A stretch of 64,000 nucleotides of DNA from Nitrospira sp. (GCA_024760545.1 CP060501.1:3302036-3366035), one strand, 5' to 3'; positions 1 through 9,000 are shown, counted from the stretch's first letter. Notes: generated by a model not told the origin, from the letters alone. Translations and numbers: made by a program.

Positions 1-724
1 GGGGGAATGTTTGCGAGCCACGGGATTGGTGAAAAGTTTTCGTAGCCGTAAAGTCGTCAAGGGTGTCGCGATCGAAGTGTACGCGGGTGAGGTGGTAGGG
101 CTTCTCGGTCCGAATGGGGCTGGGAAAACTACCATCTTCGACATGATGGTTGGTTTGTGTCAGCCCGATGAAGGAGAAATAACCTTCAAAGGGGAATCCG
201 TCACCAACCTGCCGATGTATAAACGAGCGCGCCGGGGAATTGGGTATTTGCCACAGGAGTCATCCGTCTTTCGACGGCTTTCGGTGGAGCACAATGTCTT
301 GGCGATTCTCGAAATGCTGGGGTATGCTCGTCACGAACGAAGCCAACGAGTGGATGCGTTGCTCAAGGAATTGGATCTCATCCATATTCGAAAGAGTATG
401 GCCTATGCGCTTTCGGGGGGGGAGCGACGGCGTTTGGAAATTACGCGTGCATTGGCGACCACGCCGTCCTTTATGCTATTGGATGAGCCATTTGCAGGGA
501 TTGACCCCATAGCGGTAGCCGATATTCAACAGATCATCACACGATTGAAAGAGAAGGGGATCGGTATATTGATCACCGATCACAATGTGCAGGAAACGCT
601 GTCGATCGTGGACCGGGCGTATATCATTAACGAAGGATTGATCCTGGAATCGGGGCCTCCCGAAGCGATCGTGCAGAGTGAGACTGCCCGAGCGGTCTAT
701 CTTGGGGAACAGTTTAAGTTATAG
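1..724 (+). CDS. lptB: LPS export ABC transporter ATP-binding protein LptB (5' end at or beyond window edge)
   Basis: LptB is the cytoplasmic ATPase of the LptBFGC complex, which extracts lipopolysaccharide from the inner membrane. The sequence shows a Walker A motif (GPNGAGKTT), the ABC signature LSGGERRR and a Walker B followed by DEPFAG, then the conserved switch region [13 protein letters not shown] at 11 could start a 237-residue protein, but the frame is open to the left edge and family members usually have a few more N-terminal residues, so the true start may lie outside the window. The next gene, rpoN, begins 18 bases after the stop; lptB-rpoN adjacency is common in Gram-negative bacteria and supports LptB over a branched-chain amino acid transporter ATPase (LivF/LivG), its nearest relatives. 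Confidence 0.93.
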   Translation, partial: GECLRATGLVKSFRSRKVVKGVAIEVYAGEVVGLLGPNGAGKTTIFDMMVGLCQPDEGEITFKGESVTNLPMYKRARRGIGYLPQESSVFRRLSVEHNVLAILEMLGYARHERSQRVDALLKELDLIHIRKSMAYALSGGERRRLEITRALATTPSFMLLDEPFAGIDPIAVADIQQIITRLKEKGIGILITDHNVQETLSIVDRAYIINEGLILESGPPEAIVQSETARAVYLGEQFKL

Positions 725-742
725 AGGAATGAATCGTCCGCG

Positions 743-2248
743 ATGAAACTGCGTCTTGATCTAAAGCTCAGTCAAAAGTTAATCATGACGCCGCAACTGC
801 AGCAGGCCATCAAGTTGTTGCAGCTGTCTCGCCTCGAATTGCAACAGAGCCTCACGCAACACCTTATGGAGAACCCTTTATTGGACGAGGTTCAAGCCGA
901 TGTAGAGGAAGGTGATCAGCTGGTCAATGAGGAAAAGGCTGAAGAAACCTCTACCTCGACGGGGCAGGAGCAGTCGGCTGCGGCTGAAACGCCGGAAGAG
1001 CGAGGGTCGCCGGAGGAATTTTCCGCTTCCGGGTGGGAAGAATACTTTGGCAGGGATCGGAGGAACGGCGAGTCCGAATATTCTTCAGCGCAAGACGACT
1101 TTCCCTCATACGAACAAACCGTGGCAAAGGCGACCTCTCTAGAAGAACATCTTCTCTGGCAATTGTCCCTGTCCACACTTCCTGAGCGAGACAAGGAGCT
1201 GGGTCGCTTGATCATCGGCAATCTCGATGACGACGGGTATCTTCGCATTTCGTTGGCTGAAGTGATTGTGGGAACCAGTTTCACTGAAGCCGAAGCAGAG
1301 TCCGTGCTCAAGGACATTCAGACTTTCGATCCGACCGGCGTCGCTGCGAGGGATCTTCCGGAATGCTTGCTGCTACAGCTGGGGCATTTAGGTCGAAACC
1401 CCTTCGGCTCGCTCGGATCACCTCCCGGAGCGCTGAAAGGATCCATTATTGAGAGCATCGTCCTGCATCATTTGAAGGACTTAGAAAAGAAGCAATATGC
1501 CAAGATTGCCAAGGCCTTGAACGTCACGGTTGAAGAAGTGTTTCAAGCCACTAAGATCATCGGAGAGCTCGAGCCCAAACCAGGGCGGCCGTTCACCAAT
1601 ACACAGAACTATGTCATCGTCCCCGATGTGTTTGTGGTTAAAAATGAAGGGGAGTGGGTTGTGCTGTTAAACGATGATGGACTGCCACGCATGAGGATCA
1701 GCCCATATTACAAGCAGCTCATTTCCTCGGGACAGGGCGGAACTCCGGAGACCAAAGCCTACATGGATGAAAAGTTGCGAGCTGCCCAGTGGGTTATCCG
1801 AAGCATTGAGCAGCGCAATAGGACGATCGTCAAAGTCGTTTCCAGTATCGTCAAGTTTCAGGAGCAATTTTTTGACCATGGCGTACAATATCTCAAGCCA
1901 TTGGTTCTCAAGCAGGTGGCCGAAGATATCGGGATGCACGAATCGACGATCAGCCGTGTGACGGCTAACAAATATATGTATTGCCCGCAAGGTATGTTGG
2001 AGCTCAAGTTCTTCTTCAATGCCGGGCTCCAACGAGCCGATGAGCCTTCGGGGATGCATTCTTCCGTTTCCGTCAGAGACATGATTAAGACAATGGTGGC
2101 TGAAGAGGATGCCAAGCGTCCGTTGAAAGACGAAGAGATCGCCGCCAGACTTCGCCATCTAGGCGTGCTCATTGCGAGGAGGACGGTGGCTAAATATCGG
2201 GCTGAATTGAACATTCCCTCCGCCAGCCAGCGCAAACGGTTTTTTTGA
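743..2248 (+). CDS. rpoN: RNA polymerase sigma-54 factor
   Basis: Sigma-54 directs RNA polymerase to -24/-12 promoters that need an enhancer-binding ATPase. The 501-residue product has the glutamine-rich region I at its start (MTPQLQQAIKLLQLSRLELQ), an acidic linker near residues 50-110, the core-binding region, a helix-turn-helix region, and ends with the RpoN box (ARRTVAKYR) that reads the -24 element. Length and domain order match full-length RpoN. It lies between lptB and hpf, the usual position in many bacteria. The ribosome binding site is weak (gagg about 16 bases before the ATG), so coupling to lptB is plausible. No truncation or missing region was seen. Confidence 0.97.
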   Translation: MKLRLDLKLSQKLIMTPQLQQAIKLLQLSRLELQQSLTQHLMENPLLDEVQADVEEGDQLVNEEKAEETSTSTGQEQSAAAETPEERGSPEEFSASGWEEYFGRDRRNGESEYSSAQDDFPSYEQTVAKATSLEEHLLWQLSLSTLPERDKELGRLIIGNLDDDGYLRISLAEVIVGTSFTEAEAESVLKDIQTFDPTGVAARDLPECLLLQLGHLGRNPFGSLGSPPGALKGSIIESIVLHHLKDLEKKQYAKIAKALNVTVEEVFQATKIIGELEPKPGRPFTNTQNYVIVPDVFVVKNEGEWVVLLNDDGLPRMRISPYYKQLISSGQGGTPETKAYMDEKLRAAQWVIRSIEQRNRTIVKVVSSIVKFQEQFFDHGVQYLKPLVLKQVAEDIGMHESTISRVTANKYMYCPQGMLELKFFFNAGLQRADEPSGMHSSVSVRDMIKTMVAEEDAKRPLKDEEIAARLRHLGVLIARRTVAKYRAELNIPSASQRKRFF

Positions 2249-2292
2249 TCGCTGCTGCTTCGCATCCAACGTGATCCAAATTGGAGGTGAGC

Positions 2293-2604
2293 ATGAAGTT
2301 GAGAATTACAGGCCGCCACATGGACATCACGCCGGCGCTCAGAAGCTATGTGGAAACTCGATTCGGTCGATTGGATCGCTATGGGTTAAAGGTGGGATCA
2401 CTCAAAGTTGTACTGGGAGTTGAAAAGCTTCAGCATAAGGGAGAGGTGATCGGTGCGGTCAGCGGCAAGCGAGTGCAAGCCAAGATATCGACTCCGGAGA
2501 TGTATGCCACCATCGATGCGCTCGTCGACCGTGTGGATGCGCAGTTCCGAAAGTGGAAGGAGCGCCTCGTCAGTCATAAGCCAGCCAAGCCGAAGAGGGC
2601 GTGA
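2293..2604 (+). CDS. hpf: Ribosome hibernation promoting factor (short HPF / RaiA family)
   Basis: This family binds the 30S decoding centre and stabilises inactive ribosomes in starvation. The 103-residue product is a short HPF: it has the beta-alpha-beta fold signature (ITGRHMDITPALRSYV near the start, basic KLQHKGEVIG in the middle) and lacks the C-terminal dimerisation domain of long HPF. The start chosen is the ATG at 2293, because GGAGGTGA lies just upstream; the in-frame TTG at 2281 overlaps that ribosome binding site and is unlikely. It sits directly downstream of rpoN, as in Proteobacteria. Confidence 0.93.
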   Translation: MKLRITGRHMDITPALRSYVETRFGRLDRYGLKVGSLKVVLGVEKLQHKGEVIGAVSGKRVQAKISTPEMYATIDALVDRVDAQFRKWKERLVSHKPAKPKRA

Positions 2605-2689
2605 CCTGTTTCTCCAAATGACACCCGCGATGAAAAATACGTGCGGTGCTCCTGACGGACTCCGTTACGGGAGAGGAAGGAGGAACGCG

Positions 2690-2740
2690 ATGCATCGTGT
2701 TTGCCACGGTAGTTCTCATGTGTGGTGGATTCGGTCGTGA
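2690..2740 (+). CDS. Possible 16-codon small ORF between hpf and rapZ
   Basis: The hpf-rapZ gap (2605-2788) holds a near-perfect ribosome binding site (AAGGAGGA, about 2678-2685) five bases before an ATG at 2690. The frame encodes only 16 residues, including a Trp-Trp pair, and ends at TGA 2740. A GTG at 2697 in another frame would give about 36 residues and run into rapZ, but its spacing to the same site is poorer. In Proteobacteria this position often holds PTS genes. It could be a translated leader that couples to rapZ, or chance. Only the strong ribosome binding site supports it. Confidence 0.25.
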   Translation: MHRVCHGSSHVWWIRS

Positions 2741-2788
2741 AAGCCTGATCCGGATATCTTCGGTAGCGGTCGAGGCAATCCTGGACCT

Positions 2789-3655
2789 ATGGCTCGGCTC
2801 AATTTAGTCATCATCAGCGGGTTGTCGGGATCCGGAAAATCCTATGCCCTCAAAGCATTTGAGGATGCCGGGTATTTCTGTATCGACAATCTTCCTCCCG
2901 CTCTGCTTCCAACCTTTGTCGATCTTTGTCATCAGCAGCATGGCGAAATTGCAAATGTCGCTCTTGGTATCGATATACGGGAACGTGTGTTTTTTTCGGA
3001 TTTTGTCGGAATCCTGGAACGAGTCAAAGCGCTTGGCCATGCCATTCAATTGCTCTTCTTCGAGGCTCGTGAGGAGGTATTGATCAGACGTTTCTCCGAA
3101 TCCCGGCGGCCCCATCCCCTCTTGCCAAATCTTCCAGTCCTGGATGGTATTCGATATGAAAAAGAGCGCATGGCCGAACTTCGACGGCGGGCTGATCGTA
3201 TCATCGATACCTCCGATCTGACGGTGCATGAGCTCGGTGAACTGCTTGCCAGGGAGTTCCAGAGGGAATCATCCGACAGGCGGCTCATCATCTCACTCCT
3301 GAGTTTTGGGTACAAATTCGGTGTGCCATACGACATTGATCTGTTATTCGATGTGCGCTTTCTGAAAAACCCATTTTTTGTGCCCGATCTCAAGCCACTT
3401 TCCGGAGATGATCCACGGATCCGTCACTTTGTGCTGACGGATCCGGATGCCACTGCCTTCCTAGAACATGTCGAACAGTTACTGAAGTTCCTTCTGCCGC
3501 TATTTCAGCGAGAGCGGCGTAGTTATCTCACGATCGCAATCGGGTGCACCGGTGGACGGCATCGCTCCGTGGCGATTGCCAGGAGTCTCAGCGAACACCT
3601 CGCCTCCTTGGGGTATGAGGTGGGGCTCAAGCACCGAGATATTGATAAAACATAG
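2789..3655 (+). CDS. rapZ: RNase adapter / nucleotide-binding protein RapZ (YvcJ family)
   Basis: RapZ-family proteins bind nucleotides and, in enterobacteria, deliver GlmZ small RNA to RNase E to control glucosamine-6-phosphate synthase. Seen here: Walker A GLSGSGKS near residue 12, the conserved CIDNLPPALLP segment, the FEAREEVLIRRFSESRRPHPL motif region, and the family's C-terminal GCTGGRHRSVAIA loop near residue 252. The length of 288 residues is normal. It completes the lptB-rpoN-hpf-rapZ set. Whether it has an RNA partner in this lineage cannot be read from the sequence. Confidence 0.94.
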   Translation: MARLNLVIISGLSGSGKSYALKAFEDAGYFCIDNLPPALLPTFVDLCHQQHGEIANVALGIDIRERVFFSDFVGILERVKALGHAIQLLFFEAREEVLIRRFSESRRPHPLLPNLPVLDGIRYEKERMAELRRRADRIIDTSDLTVHELGELLAREFQRESSDRRLIISLLSFGYKFGVPYDIDLLFDVRFLKNPFFVPDLKPLSGDDPRIRHFVLTDPDATAFLEHVEQLLKFLLPLFQRERRSYLTIAIGCTGGRHRSVAIARSLSEHLASLGYEVGLKHRDIDKT

Positions 3656-3716
3656 GTTGTTGCCGGGTTGGCAGCAATCGTGTTCCTTCCGTGATCGCCC
3701 TCCAAAAGCCGTTTCC

Positions 3717-3744
3717 TTGACAGGTAGAGCATATTGACTATACT
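3717..3744 (+). promoter_or_regulatory. Sigma-70-type promoter of the HTH regulator / pilus block
   Basis: A perfect -35 box TTGACA (3717-3722) is followed after 16 bases by TATACT (3739-3744), a five-of-six match to the -10 consensus. It lies 29 bases before the ATG of the HTH gene at 3773, so transcription would start near 3751 and could continue into pilM. Confidence 0.7.
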
Positions 3745-3772
3745 TACCTTTGTGATCAACAAAAGCCGATGA

Positions 3773-4003
3773 ATGGGTGTAAATACGGAAGTGAAACGAC
3801 TTACGCAGTACTCAAAACAGACAGGCTTCAAAGCATATGAGATATGCGACTTATTCGATATTTCGAAGGCCACGCTCTTTCGCTGGGAACGAGAGGGAGT
3901 TATCACTCAGCCGGCTCGTGATTGGAGAAATTGGCGGCTGTATACGCGAAAGAATGTGGATGAAATTGAGAAAGTTATTCGTGCCAGGAAAACCGTCGTG
4001 TAG
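3773..4003 (+). CDS. Small MerR-type helix-turn-helix regulator
   Basis: The 76-residue protein is almost only a DNA-binding domain. Its central part (YEICDLFDISKATLFRWE, about residues 22-39) fits a MerR-like winged helix: an N-terminal helix-turn-helix followed by a wing (REGVITQPARDWRNWRLY) and a final helix. There is no effector domain or cysteine metal site, so it is one of the stand-alone MerR-like proteins. It has its own strong promoter and stops 15 bases before pilM, which suggests cotranscription with, and possibly control of, the pilus genes. That regulatory role is inference; the target is unknown. Confidence 0.75.
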   Translation: MGVNTEVKRLTQYSKQTGFKAYEICDLFDISKATLFRWEREGVITQPARDWRNWRLYTRKNVDEIEKVIRARKTVV

Positions 4004-4018
4004 AGTGACAGGTAACGC

Positions 4019-5125
4019 ATGCTGACTTCGTTTAAAAAGCTCGTAGAAACCGACATCATTGCGATGCTGACTCCTCGCCGGCAATTGGTGGGGCTTGATA
4101 TCGGATCGAGTGCGATCAAGGTTGCCCAGCTTAAAGAAAGTAAGGGACGGTACTTTCTTCAAAAGTTCGGCGTGAAGCCGCTTGAGCCGGAGGTGATAGT
4201 CGACGGGACCGTTATGGACGAAGGTCGTGTGGTCTCGGCTATTCAGGAATTATTCGATGAAGCCAACGTCAAGAACAAGCATGTCGCGATCTCGATCTCA
4301 GGGCATGCCGTCATTGTGAAGAAGATCAGCTTGCCGCCGATGCCGGATGACGAGTTGGAAGGACAGGTAAAATTGGCGGCTGAACAGTATATCCCCTTCG
4401 ACATCAACGAGGTGAACATCGACTTTCATGTTCTGCCATCGGATGCGTCTGGTGACGGACAAGGGGATATGGCGGTGATTCTTGTTGCTGCAAAGAAGGA
4501 CAAAATCAATGAACTGACCGAACTGGTCAAGTCCGCCGGACTGATTCCAATGGTCATGGATGTCGACGCCTTCGCAATTGAAAATATGCACGCGATTAAT
4601 TATCCGATGGCACAGGAAGAAACGACGGCTCTGGTGAATCTTGGCGCGAGCGTGATGAATGTGAATATCATCCGCGCGGGGTCTTCCTTGTTTACTCGAG
4701 ATATCGCATTGGGAGGGAACCGGTACACCGAGGCTATACAGCGGGAGATCGGACTGTCGTTTGAAGAAGCCGAAGAGAGTAAGAAAAACGACCGAGGGAG
4801 TGATGCGGGCGGGCCGTCGCTCAACAATGTCATAGACAGTGTGAATGCAGAGGTCGCGTCGGAGATCGCCCGGACGGTGGATTATTTCAAGACATCGACC
4901 GCCGACTCAGAGCTCAATCGTGTTCTGGTCTGTGGCGGCGTAGCGAGGGCCAAGGGATTGATTCAGCAGCTCGGTGATCGCATGCAACTTCCGGTGGAAT
5001 TGGCTGATCCATTCGGCGAGATTGATGTTTCGGGGTGTGGCGTCGACCCTGACCTACTGGCTGAGCTGGCTCCATCTGCAGCCGTCGGCATCGGTCTGGC
5101 TTTGAGAGCGGTGGGTGACAGATGA
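4019..5125 (+). CDS. pilM: Type IV pilus inner-membrane platform protein PilM
   Basis: PilM is an actin-like cytoplasmic ATPase that binds the N-terminal tail of PilN and links the pilus motor to the alignment subcomplex. The sequence has the actin-fold phosphate-1 loop (GLDIGSSAIKVAQL), the ISISGHAVIVKK segment, the second phosphate loop (ALVNLGASVMNV) and the adenosine region (VLVCGGVARAKGL). With the ATG at 4019 the product has 368 residues; an internal ATG at 4064 would remove 15 residues and give an N-terminus closer to the family's usual form, so the start is uncertain. The stop overlaps the pilN start (ATGA). Confidence 0.93.
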   Translation: MLTSFKKLVETDIIAMLTPRRQLVGLDIGSSAIKVAQLKESKGRYFLQKFGVKPLEPEVIVDGTVMDEGRVVSAIQELFDEANVKNKHVAISISGHAVIVKKISLPPMPDDELEGQVKLAAEQYIPFDINEVNIDFHVLPSDASGDGQGDMAVILVAAKKDKINELTELVKSAGLIPMVMDVDAFAIENMHAINYPMAQEETTALVNLGASVMNVNIIRAGSSLFTRDIALGGNRYTEAIQREIGLSFEEAEESKKNDRGSDAGGPSLNNVIDSVNAEVASEIARTVDYFKTSTADSELNRVLVCGGVARAKGLIQQLGDRMQLPVELADPFGEIDVSGCGVDPDLLAELAPSAAVGIGLALRAVGDR

Positions 5126-5676
5126 TTCGCATTAACCTCCTTCCCGGCGGGCCCAAGGGAAGATCAGCAAAGCCCCAATACGACGTCCGTGCGCAGGTGC
5201 TGCTCGGTGTCGGGGTGATCCTGGTCACGCTAGCCGGCTGTTGGTGGTATTCAGCGTCCTTGGATAGCGAACTGGAAGCTCGGCAAGAGGACAAACGGGA
5301 CAAGGAAAAGCAAGTTGCTCAGCTGAAAGAGCAGGTCAAGCAAGTCCACGATTTCGAGCAAAGGAAAAAGCTGCTTGAAGACAAGAACCGGATCATAGAT
5401 CAGCTTGAGCAATCAAGAATGGGACCGGTGAAAGTTCTCGATCATGTGAGTCAGAGCGTAGAGCCGCTCAAAGTATGGCTCACAAAGTTAGGCGTGTCTT
5501 CCGATGCGGTCGAATTAGAGGGGAAAGCGTTGACAAACGATGATGTGGTCGAATTCGTCAACAATTTGCGCCGCACGGATTACTTTACCGGTATCAACCT
5601 TCAGGAAAGTAAAGCTGCGGTCGAGAACAAGATCAATCTGTACCAGTTTCGGTTGGCCTTTCGTCTGAAAGGGTAG
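5122..5676 (+). CDS. pilN: Type IV pilus assembly protein PilN
   Basis: PilN is a bitopic inner-membrane protein that pairs with PilO. It begins with the conserved PilM-binding tail (MIRINLLPGG), has one membrane helix at about residues 28-48 (VLLGVGVILVTLAGCWWY), a coiled coil (about 50-95), and a ferredoxin-like periplasmic domain. Length (184) is typical. The start overlaps the pilM stop by four bases, and pilO follows after two, so the products are translationally coupled. Confidence 0.92.
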   Translation: MIRINLLPGGPKGRSAKPQYDVRAQVLLGVGVILVTLAGCWWYSASLDSELEARQEDKRDKEKQVAQLKEQVKQVHDFEQRKKLLEDKNRIIDQLEQSRMGPVKVLDHVSQSVEPLKVWLTKLGVSSDAVELEGKALTNDDVVEFVNNLRRTDYFTGINLQESKAAVENKINLYQFRLAFRLKG

Positions 5677-5678
5677 GA

Positions 5679-6317
5679 ATGGCGTTACCCCAACTCAATC
5701 TCGATGCGCTTCGCAATGTGCCGGCTGCGCAAAAGGCTGCCCTCTTGTTCCTCCTGGTCGGCGGCATGGTTGCCGGTTTCTATTTCTATATCGTAGAGCC
5801 GAAGTCCGCAGCCATTGTGGCCATCGAAGCTGAAAACTCCGGGTTGGAGAGTGAAATTCAAACCCTCACGATCAAGGTGAAACATCTCGATGAATTAGTC
5901 GCAGCCAATAAACAGCTTGAAATCGAATTGGCCAAAAAGAAAGAGCGCCTCCCGCCGGAGGAAGAAGCGATCATGCTGTTGAAGCAAGTGTCCGACTTAG
6001 GGGTGCGTTTGGGGCTCGATATCAAACTGTGGAAACCCGGCGCTCAGACTGAAGATCCGTCAAAGCTCTTTGTCAAAATGCCGGTTAATGTCGAAGTGTC
6101 GGGTGTCTATCATACGGCCGCGCTGTTTTTCGACCGTATCAATCGACTACCTCGGATTGTTACGGTATCGGGCCTGAGGATGGGCTCTCCGAAAATCGAA
6201 CAAGGGCGGATTGTGTCGCAAACAACGTTTGACCTGATCGCATATGCTGCGCCGCAAGAAAAGCCCGTTTCCGGAGCATCGGCAAACGCTCCCAAAGTGG
6301 CCCAAGCCGGCAAATAG
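5679..6317 (+). CDS. pilO: Type IV pilus assembly protein PilO
   Basis: PilO forms a heterodimer with PilN in the periplasm and connects the inner-membrane platform to PilP. The 212-residue product has one membrane helix near residues 20-38 (ALLFLLVGGMVAGFYFYIV), a coiled coil rich in Glu/Lys (about 45-90), the family motif region KERLPPEEEAIMLLKQV, and a periplasmic ferredoxin-like domain ending in ITTFDLIAYA-like sequence (QTTFDLIAYA). It lies two bases after pilN. Confidence 0.92.
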   Translation: MALPQLNLDALRNVPAAQKAALLFLLVGGMVAGFYFYIVEPKSAAIVAIEAENSGLESEIQTLTIKVKHLDELVAANKQLEIELAKKKERLPPEEEAIMLLKQVSDLGVRLGLDIKLWKPGAQTEDPSKLFVKMPVNVEVSGVYHTAALFFDRINRLPRIVTVSGLRMGSPKIEQGRIVSQTTFDLIAYAAPQEKPVSGASANAPKVAQAGK

Positions 6318-6331
6318 GGGATCGCGAAACC

Positions 6332-6958
6332 ATGCGTCAATTGGATCTCAGCGAGAAGAAGGCTTGGAGATATTCCGTGGCAGTCGGTGTCGGCACAGCC
6401 TTCTCGTGGAGCATCCTTTTCGGGAGTCTGGCAGCTCAAGCTGAGCCATCTGCCATTCCTGGACAAGTCGCCCCGATGAGGCACAACACCATCAAAATGT
6501 CTCCCGATCCGGAAGTCCCACGGACCACTCCGCCGGCTATGGAAGCCCCATCGATGGGCGTCAATGCTCAGGCGCCTTCCCAGTTGCCATTAACGGATGG
6601 TGTGGCTGGGTCTGGGTATGACCCTTCGGGTCGGCGAGATCCATTCGCCCCCATCATCCAGGAGCTTCAGCCTGGAAAAACCGATTCCTCTCTTCCGCCA
6701 TTACAGCGGGTGACGCTGACGGAGCTCAACCTTATTGCCGTTGTATGGGGAGCCTACGGCTATACGGCTATGGTGCAGACTCCTGAGGGGCATGGGTATA
6801 CCGTTCGGCGAGGGACGAGGATCGGGCAGAACAACGGAGTGGTCAGCGCCATTACCGAGCGTGGCATCATTGTCCAAGAGCGGTTCACGGATGTGTATGG
6901 CACTAAGCAGGAGCGCGAATATGTCAAGCTCCTTCATCCCAAAGAGGGATCAGAATGA
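6332..6958 (+). CDS. pilP: Type IV pilus assembly protein PilP
   Basis: PilP bridges the PilN/PilO complex to the PilQ secretin. The protein (208 residues) has an N-terminal hydrophobic segment (about residues 15-35), a Pro-rich linker, the YDPSGRRDPFAP motif typical of PilP near residues 94-105, and a beta-rich C-terminal domain (LTELNLIAVVWG, then VRRGTRIGQNNGVV). No clear lipobox cysteine is visible, unlike the lipoprotein PilP of Pseudomonas and Neisseria, so export as a signal-anchored or soluble periplasmic protein is more likely. Its stop overlaps the pilQ start by four bases. Confidence 0.88.
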   Translation: MRQLDLSEKKAWRYSVAVGVGTAFSWSILFGSLAAQAEPSAIPGQVAPMRHNTIKMSPDPEVPRTTPPAMEAPSMGVNAQAPSQLPLTDGVAGSGYDPSGRRDPFAPIIQELQPGKTDSSLPPLQRVTLTELNLIAVVWGAYGYTAMVQTPEGHGYTVRRGTRIGQNNGVVSAITERGIIVQERFTDVYGTKQEREYVKLLHPKEGSE

Positions 6959-8934
6959 AACCACTATTTTGTCGCACAGATAGCTTCCTGACAGCTGGAT
7001 GTTTCATCGGAGCCTTGTGGCTGTCGCTCGCCGCTCTGATTATCTGTACAGATATGGCTGTTGGTGCCGAAGAGAGCGGCGTGATGAAGCGGAGTGATGT
7101 GGCGCGGGCAGAAAAGCCTACTCTGCGATTGCTTGCACAAGCCGTGACCGCAATTGATGTGCACCATGAAGCTGACTCGGTGACGGTTGTTATCGCCGGT
7201 GACGGTCAGTTATTCCCCGAGGCCAACTTTTTGGATGAGTCTCGGTTGATCATTGATATTCCAGCCGTATCGTCCACCCTCAGACGATCCGTGGTGCGCG
7301 CCGACCATTACCTGCTGAAGAAGATCAGAGTAGGGCATCATGCCGATAAGGTCCGGTTGGTGTTCGACGTACCGGAACGGCCGGTCTTTTCTCTCTCGCG
7401 CGAAGACAATAACGTCCTGGTGACCCTGAAACCGAGCGAACGGAAAGTACCTTTGGTGGTTGCTGCGAAATTGGAGAGGGAGGAAAGCGTTTCAATCGTT
7501 CCTCGAGCCCGCAAAGCTCTGTTTGAATCTGGAGACCATGTGGTCAGAAGGGCGGCGAGAATTGTCAGCCCGGCACAGCCTCAGTTCAAAGTGCAGCGGG
7601 TGCAGATGGCGGGGGAAAGCGCTCCTGCCGAGAAGGACGACCGATCCGATGACCTTGTGGTAGGACAAACGCGATTCGTAGGTCGGCGCATCTCGCTCGA
7701 TTTTCAGCAAGCTGACATTACCAACATTCTCCGATTGATTGCGGAAGTCAGCGGCTTCAACATCGTCGTGGGAGAAGGCGTCAAGTCGAAAGTCACGATG
7801 AAGATGGTGAGTGTGCCATGGGACCAAGCGTTGGACATGCTCTTGAAGATGAACGGGCTTGGCATGATTCGTCAAGGGAGCATTGTGTGGGTAGATTCGC
7901 TGGCGAATCTTGCGAAGCAGCAGGATGAAGAAGCACGGGCGAAGGATGCCAAGACCAAGGCCGAGGAACTCGTCGACCGCGTCTTTTATATCAGGAATCT
8001 TCAGGCGCAGGAACTCATGCAGTCGCTCCGGCAGAACCTAAGCCCGCGCGGCCTCATGCAGTTTAATGCAGGAAGTAACGCATTGGTCGTGCGGGACACG
8101 GAATCCAAGTTGACTATCCTTAAGCAGCTTGTGGAAGGGCTGGATCTGGAAGTTCCTCAGGTTCAGATTGAAGCGCGCATCGTTCAAGCTGACACCGTGT
8201 ATGCGAGAGGACTCGGCATTCAGTGGGGCTTCCAAGCAGGTAATCGCACACCCACCGATTTCTTTGCCCTCTCGAGCCTTACCGGTCCATTCGGGCAGAT
8301 TGCCGGAACGGGAAGCAATACGATCGATCGGTCCTTTCTGGTCAACTTGCCGGCCCAGGTCGGTGGGTTACCAGCCGTCCCCTCGATTGGCTGGACCTTT
8401 GGAAAGCTTGGTGGCGATTTCGCCTTGGATATGCGGCTCTCAGCCGGAGAGTTGCTTGGTTTGACCAAGGTGATCGCAGCACCGAAGATCACCACACTGG
8501 ACAAGCGGGAAGCGAAAATCTCACAGGGCGAATCGATTCCGTTTCAAACAACATCCTTGCAAGGCACACAAACGACATTTGTCGATGCGAACTTGGAGTT
8601 GAACGTCACGCCGCAGATCACCTCGCGCGACCCGAGGGAAGAGGCGAAACGAATCTTGATGCGCGTACGGGCAACTCGTAATGCCGTCGGCGCACGGAGC
8701 AACCCGGCCGGGCCGAGTATTGATCGACGAGAAGCCACCACTCAGGTGATTGTCAGGGATGGCGAAACAATGGTGATCGGCGGAGTGTTCGTCGATACAC
8801 AAGCCAACAATGTGCAAGGTGTTCCCTATCTCTCTCGCATGCCGGTTCTAGGCTGGTTGTTCAAAAACAAGTCTGAATCGGTCGGGAAACAAGAGTTGCT
8901 CATCTTCCTCACACCGAGCATCATCAAGACCTAG
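6955..8934 (+). CDS. pilQ: Type IV pilus outer-membrane secretin PilQ
   Basis: PilQ forms the outer-membrane channel through which the pilus passes. In order: a signal sequence (about residues 10-38), an AMIN domain (about 60-160) that usually targets secretins to peptidoglycan, a secretin/TonB short N-terminal domain (ISLDFQQADITNILRLIAEVSGFNIVVG is the hallmark region near 245), an N1-type domain (about 340-400), and the secretin domain ending in VIGGVFVDTQANNVQGVPYLSRMPVLGWLFK and ELLIFLTP. The length of 659 fits a one-AMIN PilQ. It is the last gene of pilMNOPQ and is followed by a large hairpin. Confidence 0.95.
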   Translation: MKPLFCRTDSFLTAGCFIGALWLSLAALIICTDMAVGAEESGVMKRSDVARAEKPTLRLLAQAVTAIDVHHEADSVTVVIAGDGQLFPEANFLDESRLIIDIPAVSSTLRRSVVRADHYLLKKIRVGHHADKVRLVFDVPERPVFSLSREDNNVLVTLKPSERKVPLVVAAKLEREESVSIVPRARKALFESGDHVVRRAARIVSPAQPQFKVQRVQMAGESAPAEKDDRSDDLVVGQTRFVGRRISLDFQQADITNILRLIAEVSGFNIVVGEGVKSKVTMKMVSVPWDQALDMLLKMNGLGMIRQGSIVWVDSLANLAKQQDEEARAKDAKTKAEELVDRVFYIRNLQAQELMQSLRQNLSPRGLMQFNAGSNALVVRDTESKLTILKQLVEGLDLEVPQVQIEARIVQADTVYARGLGIQWGFQAGNRTPTDFFALSSLTGPFGQIAGTGSNTIDRSFLVNLPAQVGGLPAVPSIGWTFGKLGGDFALDMRLSAGELLGLTKVIAAPKITTLDKREAKISQGESIPFQTTSLQGTQTTFVDANLELNVTPQITSRDPREEAKRILMRVRATRNAVGARSNPAGPSIDRREATTQVIVRDGETMVIGGVFVDTQANNVQGVPYLSRMPVLGWLFKNKSESVGKQELLIFLTPSIIKT

Positions 8935-8956
8935 CGACCATCTCAAGCGTGTGATC

Positions 8957-9000
8957 AGCAAGAGCATGGCGGCGGCGAAAGGCGCCGCCATGCTCTTGCT
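8957..9000 (+). terminator. Large GC-rich hairpin after pilQ
   Basis: Bases 8957-8974 and 8983-9000 are perfect 18-base complements around an 8-base loop. The stem starts 23 bases after the pilQ stop. It is not followed by a clear T-run (next bases cttatccc), so it may stop polymerase poorly on its own or mainly protect the transcript's 3' end. Confidence 0.6.
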
